From assembly GCA_003001795.1 (NCBI GenBank), contig PVNI01000021.1, forward strand, positions 57,137 through 121,136: DNA of 64,000 bases, in the 5' to 3' direction. Each line of letters opens with the position of its first letter. The stretch's first letter is position 1. The notes below the pieces were generated by a model, which did not search any database, was not told where the DNA came from, and saw only the letters and a list, made by a program, of their open reading frames with translations. This document shows positions 58,327 through 64,000 of this stretch, one piece after another. The DNA comes from Actinomadura viridilutea (GTDB lineage: Bacteria; Actinomycetota; Actinomycetes; Streptosporangiales; Streptosporangiaceae). The translations under genes and the position numbers were made by a program.

Positions 58327-59895
58327 TCAGTGGACGGCGCGGTCCTGCCCCTCCCAGTACGGGGCGCGCAGGTCCTTCTTGAGGATCTTGCCGGTGGGGT
58401 TGCGGGGGATCGCGTCGCGGCGTTCCACCGAGGTGGGGCACTTGAAGTGCGCCAGCCGCTCCCGGCAGAAGTCGATGATCTCCTGCTCGGAGAACTCGGC
58501 GCCTTCGGCGGGGACGACGAGCGCCTTGGGGGTCTCGCCCCACTTGTCGTCCGGCACCCCGATGACCGCGCAGTCGGCGATGCCCGGGTGGCTCATCAAG
58601 ACATTCTCAACCTCCGCGGGGTAGATGTTCTCCCCGCCGGAGATGATCATGTCCTTGACCCGGTCGTGGATGTAGAGGTAGCCGTCCTCGTCCAGGTAGC
58701 CGGCGTCGCCGGTGCGGAACCAGCCGTCCGGCAGCAGCGCCCCGGCGGTGGCCTCCGGCATCCTCCAGTAGCCCTTCATGTTCTGCGCCGTCTGGCAGAG
58801 GATCTCGCCGACCTCGCCGCGCGGCACCTCCTCCAGCGTCGCCGGGTCGACGATCCGCAGCCGGCAGCCCGGGTTGGGCACGCCCGCGCTGCGCAGCCGG
58901 TGCGCCTTCGGGCCGTCGGGGTCGTGGTCCTCGGGCGGCAGGTAAGTGATGGCGCCGGTGGTCTCGGTCAGCCCGTAGACCTGCATGAACCCGGTGTTCG
59001 GCAGCAGCTCCATGGCGCCGCGGAGCACGTCCTCGCTGATGGGGGACGCGCCGTACAGCAGCAGGCGCAGGCTGGACATGTCGGCCTCGCGCACCTCGGG
59101 CATGAGCTGCATGAACTGCAGCAGCACCGGGACGAGGAACACGTGCGTCACCCGGTGCCGCTCGATGGCGCGGGCGATCGCGACGGGGTCGGGCTCGCGC
59201 ATGATGACGCCCGTGATGCCGTCGTACACCGCGCACACGGTGAGCGCGCAGCCCGCCACGTGGTACATCGGCATCGCCACCATGAGCACGGTGTCGTCGT
59301 CGATGTTCCACAGCTCGTTGCTGAGCGGCAGCACCGCGTTGAAGTTGTCGTGGGTGAGCATCACGCCCTTGGGCAGGCCCGTGGTGCCCGACGAGTAGAG
59401 CTGGACGAACACGTCGGCGGTGTCGGCGTTCTGGTCCGGCGGCTCGGCCGGCGGTTCGTGGGCGCTCGTCCACTCGGCGTAGTCGAGATGGGAGTGGTCC
59501 GAGCCGCCGACGACGACGCGGTGGGTGGTGTGCTCCAGCTTCCCGGCGATCGCGTCGAGCACCGGGACGAACTCGGGGCCGACGACGAAGACCTTCGCCT
59601 GCGCGTTGTTGACGATGTAGGCGACCTCGTCGGGCGCGAGGCGGTAGTTGACGGGGACCTGTGCCGCGCCGACGCGGGCCGCGCCGAACAGCAGCTCGGC
59701 GTACTCCAGGGAGTTCTTGTCGAGGATGGCGACCCGGTCGCCGGGGCCGACGCCGGCCGCGGCGAGCGTCGCCGCCACCTGGTCCACGCGCCGGTCGAAG
59801 TCCCGGTAGGTGATCTGGGTGTCGCCCGCGATGAAGGCGACGCGGTCCGGATGCCGTCGCGCGCGGTCGCGCAGCACCTGGGTCAGGCTTGGCAC
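58327..59895 (-). CDS. acyl-CoA synthetase (AMP-forming)
   Basis: A 522-residue ligase of the ANL superfamily that activates a fatty or aromatic acid through an acyl-AMP. The P-loop is YSSGTTGLPKG, followed by VYGLTETTG, GWFRTGDAGYLDEDGYLYIHDRVKDMI and the C-terminal catalytic lysine in PTGKILKKDL. It resembles long-chain fatty-acid CoA ligases of actinomycetes. There is no neighbouring pathway gene. The ATG at 59895 is the first in the frame with the conserved LTQVLRDRARRHPDRVAF start. Confidence 0.93.
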   Translation of the reverse strand: MPSLTQVLRDRARRHPDRVAFIAGDTQITYRDFDRRVDQVAATLAAAGVGPGDRVAILDKNSLEYAELLFGAARVGAAQVPVNYRLAPDEVAYIVNNAQAKVFVVGPEFVPVLDAIAGKLEHTTHRVVVGGSDHSHLDYAEWTSAHEPPAEPPDQNADTADVFVQLYSSGTTGLPKGVMLTHDNFNAVLPLSNELWNIDDDTVLMVAMPMYHVAGCALTVCAVYDGITGVIMREPDPVAIARAIERHRVTHVFLVPVLLQFMQLMPEVREADMSSLRLLLYGASPISEDVLRGAMELLPNTGFMQVYGLTETTGAITYLPPEDHDPDGPKAHRLRSAGVPNPGCRLRIVDPATLEEVPRGEVGEILCQTAQNMKGYWRMPEATAGALLPDGWFRTGDAGYLDEDGYLYIHDRVKDMIISGGENIYPAEVENVLMSHPGIADCAVIGVPDDKWGETPKALVVPAEGAEFSEQEIIDFCRERLAHFKCPTSVERRDAIPRNPTGKILKKDLRAPYWEGQDRAVH

Positions 59896-59997
59896 GAAGA
59901 TCCCCTTTCGCCGGTGACCACCTGTTGTGTGCGCATCATGAGGTCACCGGAGGGCGGCGGCAAGGGGTCGCGCCGAACCGGACACGCGGCCCGGCGG

Positions 59998-60168
59998 CTA
60001 TCCGCTCTTGGCCGCCTTGGAGACCAGGGTGACCACCAGGTAGACCACCACCGCCGCGAGGCCGACGAAGAAGAACAGCTTCACCATCGACATGATCCAG
60101 CCGATGACGCCCATGAGCACCCACAGCGCGAGGATCACGCCGAGGACCATCAGAATTGTCCGTGCCAT
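59998..60168 (-). CDS. 56-residue hydrophobic protein
   Basis: A small protein of two adjacent membrane helices, opening MARTILMVLGVILALWVLMG and ending VVTLVSKAAKSG. GTGGTGG before the ATG is a passable ribosome-binding site. The amino-acid make-up (continuous hydrophobic residues with a short MSMVK turn) is hard to obtain by chance in this GC-rich frame. The function is unknown. Confidence 0.6.
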   Translation of the reverse strand: MARTILMVLGVILALWVLMGVIGWIMSMVKLFFFVGLAAVVVYLVVTLVSKAAKSG

Positions 60169-60300
60169 GTCCACCACGCTAGGGCGGCGGCATCGGGTGC
60201 GTCATCACCCTGGAGGACGAGTCGGCCCCCGCTTTTCCCTGACCGACGTCGGAACGCCACCCTGAGACGGATCGGGGACGGGCGCGCGTGTGCGCCCGGG

Positions 60301-60666
60301 TCAGGGGGTGAAGGTCTCGTCGACCGTCCGGAAGGTGGGGCAGGGCCAGCGCCACATGCAGGCGCGGCAGCGGCGGATCGGGCGGTCCAGATCGCTGGTG
60401 ATGCCGCCCGCGTCCTGCGGGCGGTGCAGTTCGATGAGGCGGACGGCCAGGTCGGCGAACGCGATCACCTCGTCCCGGGCGCCCGCCAGGAACGTCAGGT
60501 CCTCGCGGGACAGGCGGGCCTTGACCGGCACGTGGCCGGTGTCGTTGATCAGGCGCGACAGGTACTGGGTGGCGGACCGCCAGGACGTCGCCTTCTCCGA
60601 CCGCGCGCGGACCGCCTCGATGCGTTCGCGGAGCCGGTCCTCCCGCGGATCTCGCTCAACCTTCAC
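60301..60666 (-). CDS. hypothetical protein with a C-terminal Cys pair
   Basis: A 121-residue soluble protein, helical and charged (REDRLRERIEAVRARSEKATSWRSATQYLSRLINDTG). It ends with RRCRACMWRWPCPTFRTVDE, a possible metal or redox site. GGGGGT about 8 nt before the GTG at 60666 fits better than the GTG at 60675. I do not recognise the family. Confidence 0.65.
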   Translation of the reverse strand: MKVERDPREDRLRERIEAVRARSEKATSWRSATQYLSRLINDTGHVPVKARLSREDLTFLAGARDEVIAFADLAVRLIELHRPQDAGGITSDLDRPIRRCRACMWRWPCPTFRTVDETFTP

Positions 60667-60939
60667 GCGCGACACACCCCCGTCGCCTGCGGATCCCCGC
60701 CGGGCGCGTCCGCCCGGGGGCCCATCGCCTGCCCTCGCCGCTCAGCCTCCCGCACTCCCGGGCCGCGTGAATGCGGAATTCCGCAGTCCGCGCGGACCCC
60801 GGACGGCCGAGCGGGAGATGTCCGGCAAGAGCTGTAATCAATTCATTTCTCAACGTAATACATCAAGGTCATACGCATCGGACGCGAGGACACGACGGTT
60901 CGGGCAACCCTCTGGCCCGTCGGCTCTCGGCCCGATAGT
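60667..60939. other. intergenic region upstream of the STAS gene
   Basis: 273 bases without a gene. An AT-rich patch (60834-60875, with TCAATTCATTTCTCAACG) stands out in this GC-rich genome and may hold promoters for the divergent neighbours. Confidence 0.4.
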
Positions 60940-61284
60940 GTGCCGAATGTGGAGCTGAATGTCTCGACCGCATCACAGGGAGGTAACGCCGTCGTCACAG
61001 CGACGGGGGAGCTCGACCTGTACACCGCGCCGCGCCTGCAGGCCGCGCTGGCGGGGCTGCTGCGCGGGCAGGTCGACCGCATCGTCGTCGACCTGAGCGG
61101 CGTCGAATTCTGCGACTCGACCGGGATGAACGTGCTGCTCGCCGCCATGAAGCGGCTCAAGGAACAGGGCGGCACCCTGGAGCTGGCCGCGCCGCGCCCG
61201 GCCGTGCGGCGCATCCTGCAGGTCACCGGCCTGGACTCGGTGTTCACCGTGTCCGACGCCGTCCCCGTGCTCGATCCGAGCTGA
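60940..61284 (+). CDS. STAS-domain anti-sigma factor antagonist
   Basis: A 114-residue SpoIIAA/RsbV-type protein. The phosphorylatable Ser is in FCDSTGMNVLL, and ATGELDLYTAPRLQAAL is the conserved N-terminal strand-helix. It would bind an RsbW-like kinase and free a sigma factor. No cognate kinase is adjacent; the RsbW-like gene at 50.1 kb is a possible but unproven partner. A GTG at 60949 is an alternative start. Confidence 0.9.
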   Translation: MPNVELNVSTASQGGNAVVTATGELDLYTAPRLQAALAGLLRGQVDRIVVDLSGVEFCDSTGMNVLLAAMKRLKEQGGTLELAAPRPAVRRILQVTGLDSVFTVSDAVPVLDPS

Positions 61285-61423
61285 CCGGACCCGGCCGACC
61301 GGAGTGCGGGAGCCGGTCCCCGCACGCGACCTCGGCCGACCACGCGTTGACGACGACCCGCGGAGCCCCGCGGGTCGTCGTCGTTGACGGACACCCTCGT
61401 CAGCGCGCACTACGATCGCCCGT

Positions 61424-62149
61424 ATGCAGGACGTAGCGGTGGTCATCCCGGCCAAGGACGAGGCGGACCGGATCGCGACGACCGTCAAGGCGGCGCTGGA
61501 GCTGCCCGGCGCCGACCTGGTCGTGGTGGTCGACGACGGCTCGTCCGACGGCACCGCCCGGATCGCCGAGCAGGCCGGCGCGAAGGTCGTGCGGCACGGC
61601 CGCAACCGCGGCAAGGGCGCGGCGATGGAGAGCGGCGCCGAGGCCGTGCGGCTGCTGGACGAGGACCGCGACATGCCCCGCCATCTGCTGTTCCTGGACG
61701 CCGACCTGGCCGCGACCGCGCGCGACGCCGCCCCGCTGATCGAGCCGGTGCGGCGCGGCGAGGCCGACATGACCATCGCGGTGTTCGCCACCACGGTCAA
61801 GCTCGGCGGCCACGGGTTCGTGGTCCGGCTGGCGCGCGAGGGCATCCGGCGCGCCACCGGCTGGGAGGCGACGCAGCCGCTCAACGGGCAGCGCTGCCTC
61901 ACCCGGGCCGCGTTCGAGGCGGCGCGGCCGCTCGCCGTCGGATTCGGCGTGGAGACCGCCCTCACCATCGACCTGCTGCGCAAGGGGTTCCGGGTGACCG
62001 AGGTGGAGGTGCCGCTGGCGCACCGGGCCACCGGCACCGACTGGCGATCGCAGCTGCACCGGGCCCGGCAGTTCCGCGACGTGGCGCGCGCCCTGGCCGT
62101 GCGCGAGCCCGCCGTGGCGCGGGTGCTGCGCGGCAGCCGCCGGTCGTGA
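61424..62149 (+). CDS. family 2 glycosyltransferase (dolichol-phosphate-mannose synthase-like)
   Basis: A 241-residue cytoplasmic GT-A enzyme. VVIPAKDEADRI starts the fold. VVVVDDGSSDGTARIA is the nucleotide-sugar site, and FLDADLAAT supplies the DxD-type metal ligand. No membrane helices are present. It probably makes a polyprenyl-phosphate sugar. The next gene, a polytopic GT-C enzyme, starts within its stop codon (GTGA), so the pair is coupled and likely functions as donor maker and user. Confidence 0.9.
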   Translation: MQDVAVVIPAKDEADRIATTVKAALELPGADLVVVVDDGSSDGTARIAEQAGAKVVRHGRNRGKGAAMESGAEAVRLLDEDRDMPRHLLFLDADLAATARDAAPLIEPVRRGEADMTIAVFATTVKLGGHGFVVRLAREGIRRATGWEATQPLNGQRCLTRAAFEAARPLAVGFGVETALTIDLLRKGFRVTEVEVPLAHRATGTDWRSQLHRARQFRDVARALAVREPAVARVLRGSRRS

Positions 62150-63762
62150 CCCCTCCTCGTCCCGCCGCCGCGGCGGACGCCGGCGCCGCCCCCGAGGCGG
62201 CGGACGGCCGCCGCGCCGCCCTGGGACGCGCGGGCCTGGCGGCCATCGGGACGAGCATCGGATGCTTCCTGCTCACGGCCCTGCTGGGCCCGTCGGCGAT
62301 GCAGCCCGAACTGCGCGGCGACCCCGGGCAGCCGCCGTACGCGCTGACCGTCCACCCGCCGCCGCACCTGGTGATCGGCCTGGTGGCGGCCGGTCTGGTC
62401 GTCGGGACGCTGGGCCTTGGGCTGTGCTGGTCGGCCGTCCGGCGCGGCTGGCGGTGCCGCACCTCGGCGCTGACGGCCGCGGGCCTGCTGGCGACGGCGG
62501 CGTTCACGCTCATGCCGCCGATCGGGTCCGCCGACCACCTCAACTACGCGGCGTACGGGCGCATGGCGGTCATCGGGCACGACCCGTACGTGACGCGGGC
62601 GGTGGACGTGCCCGGCGACCCGGTGATCAGCGAGGTCGAGGAGTGGCGGCGGGCGCCGTCGGTGTACGGGCCGATCGCCACGGCCGGGCAGGCCATGGCG
62701 TCCTGGAGCGGCGGCGACTCGGTGCGGCTGACGGTGTTCGTCCTGTCCCTGCTCAACGCCCTGGCGTTCACGCTGACCGCGTGGATCCTCCACCGCGCCG
62801 CACGAACCGACGAACGGCGGCTGCGCGTGGCGCTGCTGTGGACGTGCAACCCGCTGCTGCTGTTCCACCTGGTCGGCGGCGCCCACAACGACACGCTGGC
62901 CGTCTGCCCGATGGTCGCCGGGGTGGCGCTGTTCTCGGCGCGGTTCGAGGCGGGCCGCCGGGGCGTGCCGCTCCGGGCGGCGGCGAGCGGCGCCCTGATC
63001 GCGGTCGGCGCCGCCATCAAGCTGCCCGCGGCGATCGCCGGGGGCGGGCTCGCGTGGGCGGTGCTGCGCGGCGCCTTCACGCACCGCGGGGCCGGGCGCG
63101 ACGACGGCGGACGCGTGGCCGCCGACCGGTGGCGGGCGGCGCTCTCGGCGGCGGCGCTCGCGGCGGGGGCCCTGGCGGTCACGCTGGTCACGTACGCGAT
63201 CGCCGGGTCGCACACGTTCGACCCGATCCGGCGGGCCGCCGACCAGGTCTCGCTGGCCACCCCCTGGCATCTGGTGGACCTGGTCCTCGGCCGCGACAAC
63301 CGCGTCGTCATCAAATTCGCCTGGCTGACGCTGTTCGCGGTCCTGACGATCCTGCTGGCCCGCGCCCTGCCCCGCCGCGGCCCCGGCACGGACACCGGGG
63401 CGGAGGCCGAGCGGGTCGCGGCCGCGCTGGTGCTGGCCTGGCTGCTCGCGGCGCCGTACGAGCTGCCCTGGTACAGCGGGTTCGCGTGGGCGGCGCTGGC
63501 GCTGCTGCCGTGGTCGCGGTTCGACTGGCTGCTGCTCGCGCACACCTGCGCGCTCAGCCTCGGCTACCTGCCCGCCCGCGACCCGAAACTGATCGGGCTG
63601 CCCGCGTCGCTGGACTGGCTGCTGGAGGTGGTGCGCCCGGGCGTCATCCCCGTGGCGCTGACGGTGATTCTGATCGCCGCGCTGCGGATGTGCCTTCGGC
63701 GGCCAGGTCCCGCTCCAGCGCCCGCACCACCGCGGCGATCACCAACGGCGTCCCCAGGCTGA
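62146..63762 (+). CDS. GT-C mannosyltransferase (MptB-like)
   Basis: A 538-residue membrane protein of about 12-13 helices. SADHLNYAAYGRMAVIGHDPYVTRAVDVPGDPV is the first extracellular loop of polyprenol-phosphate-mannose-dependent alpha-1,6-mannosyltransferases, where the acidic residues are catalytic. LLWTCNPLLLFHLVGGAHND is also typical. It would extend a lipomannan-type glycan at the outer face of the membrane. It is coupled to the GT2 gene by a 4-nt overlap. Its 3' end overlaps the convergent membrane-protein gene by 119 nt. Confidence 0.88.
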   Translation: MTPPRPAAAADAGAAPEAADGRRAALGRAGLAAIGTSIGCFLLTALLGPSAMQPELRGDPGQPPYALTVHPPPHLVIGLVAAGLVVGTLGLGLCWSAVRRGWRCRTSALTAAGLLATAAFTLMPPIGSADHLNYAAYGRMAVIGHDPYVTRAVDVPGDPVISEVEEWRRAPSVYGPIATAGQAMASWSGGDSVRLTVFVLSLLNALAFTLTAWILHRAARTDERRLRVALLWTCNPLLLFHLVGGAHNDTLAVCPMVAGVALFSARFEAGRRGVPLRAAASGALIAVGAAIKLPAAIAGGGLAWAVLRGAFTHRGAGRDDGGRVAADRWRAALSAAALAAGALAVTLVTYAIAGSHTFDPIRRAADQVSLATPWHLVDLVLGRDNRVVIKFAWLTLFAVLTILLARALPRRGPGTDTGAEAERVAAALVLAWLLAAPYELPWYSGFAWAALALLPWSRFDWLLLAHTCALSLGYLPARDPKLIGLPASLDWLLEVVRPGVIPVALTVILIAALRMCLRRPGPAPAPAPPRRSPTASPG

Positions 63763-64000
63763 ACGCCACCGAGAGGATCACCACGCCGGAGTCGTTCACC
63801 AGCGTCCCGATCACGCCGACGGTGAGCGCGCAGATCGCCGCGGGACGCATCGTCGGGCTGTGCTCGTACAGCCGCTCCAGCAGCGACGCCCGCCACTTCA
63901 CCGGCCGCATCAGCACGAAGTACAGGAACGCGATGGCGCCCGCCAGCGCGATCGTGAACGGCCAGTACCGCAGGCTGCGCACCATCGCCCGGAACTTGCG
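63644..64000 (-). CDS. C-terminal part of a membrane protein
   Basis: The frame is open to the right edge of the window, so the gene start is outside. The visible 118 residues have a membrane helix (WPFTIALAGAIAFLYFVLM), a loop (KWRASLLERLYEHSPTMR), a second helix with GVIGTLVNDSGVVILSVAFSLGTP and a hydrophilic tail. The NDSG motif recurs in the last helices of large actinobacterial phosphatase/sulfatase-type membrane proteins, but I cannot assign it. Its tail overlaps the mannosyltransferase gene. Confidence 0.7.
   Translation of the reverse strand, partial: RKFRAMVRSLRYWPFTIALAGAIAFLYFVLMRPVKWRASLLERLYEHSPTMRPAAICALTVGVIGTLVNDSGVVILSVAFSLGTPLVIAAVVRALERDLAAEGTSAARRSESPSAPRG

Overview
This is a very GC-rich, gene-dense stretch of an actinomycete chromosome. 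Two conserved blocks fix the location. The first is a 39-codon DLW-39-type gene with tRNA-Ala(TGC). The second is ppiA, rhomboid, crgA, DUF881, sortase E and trpG, followed by the pknB-pknA-pbpA-rodA-pstP-fhaB-fhaA cluster and tRNA-Leu(CAG). In actinomycetes this set lies on the gyrA side of the chromosomal origin, so the window is probably origin-proximal core genome. An Actinomadura/Thermomonosporaceae-like host fits, but that is an inference from gene order and composition.

Region by region: 1-4.6 kb is a leftward group of a Nudix hydrolase, an SRPBCC protein, a solute-binding lipoprotein and an unusual cyclase-like/solute-binding/VWA fusion. 4.6-6.3 kb has no gene but carries a cluster of DnaA-box-like 9-mers and dyads. 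6.3-14.5 kb holds a DUF6504 gene behind a LexA-type SOS box, an EamA exporter, an aldo/keto reductase, DLW-39, a phosphonatase-like HAD protein, tRNA-Ala, a DUF1707 protein, a DEAD-box helicase and a hexapeptide transferase. 14.7-29.2 kb is the cell-division and peptidoglycan-control core. Here PknA/PknB phosphorylate targets read by FhaA/FhaB, PstP reverses this, and RodA with PbpA polymerises and cross-links peptidoglycan. 29.2-31.5 kb is a decayed stretch with an IS5-type transposase remnant.

31.5-41.2 kb is accessory metabolism and regulation: a class 3 lipase, a methyltransferase, a flavin reductase/MFS/SnoaL operon behind a SoxR-like box with a divergent TetR gene, an alpha/beta hydrolase opposite TenA, and an old-yellow-enzyme reductase opposite a MarR gene. 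41.4-45.2 kb is a copper operon (copZ, a His-rich secreted protein, copA) behind two CsoR-like palindromes. 45.4-53.4 kb has an Nei/Fpg glycosylase, an SSI-type inhibitor lipoprotein, a rhodanese, an orphan histidine kinase, an RsbW-like ATPase, arginine deiminase and an MFS protein.

53.8-57.1 kb is the oddest segment. A divergent tuf3-type EF-Tu gene is followed by two tiny leftward genes, three minimal GntR regulators, a degenerate second copy of the tuf3 3' end (24-nt exact direct repeat) and a fourth GntR gene broken by one in-frame stop. It looks like a small island inserted at, or copied with, the tuf3 3' end. 57.3-64 kb holds a secreted EEP-fold protein that has lost active-site residues, an acyl-CoA synthetase, small membrane and hypothetical proteins, a STAS protein, and a GT2 plus GT-C mannosyltransferase pair. 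Several genes appear to be leaderless, with a TANNNT -10 box 6-8 nt before the start codon.
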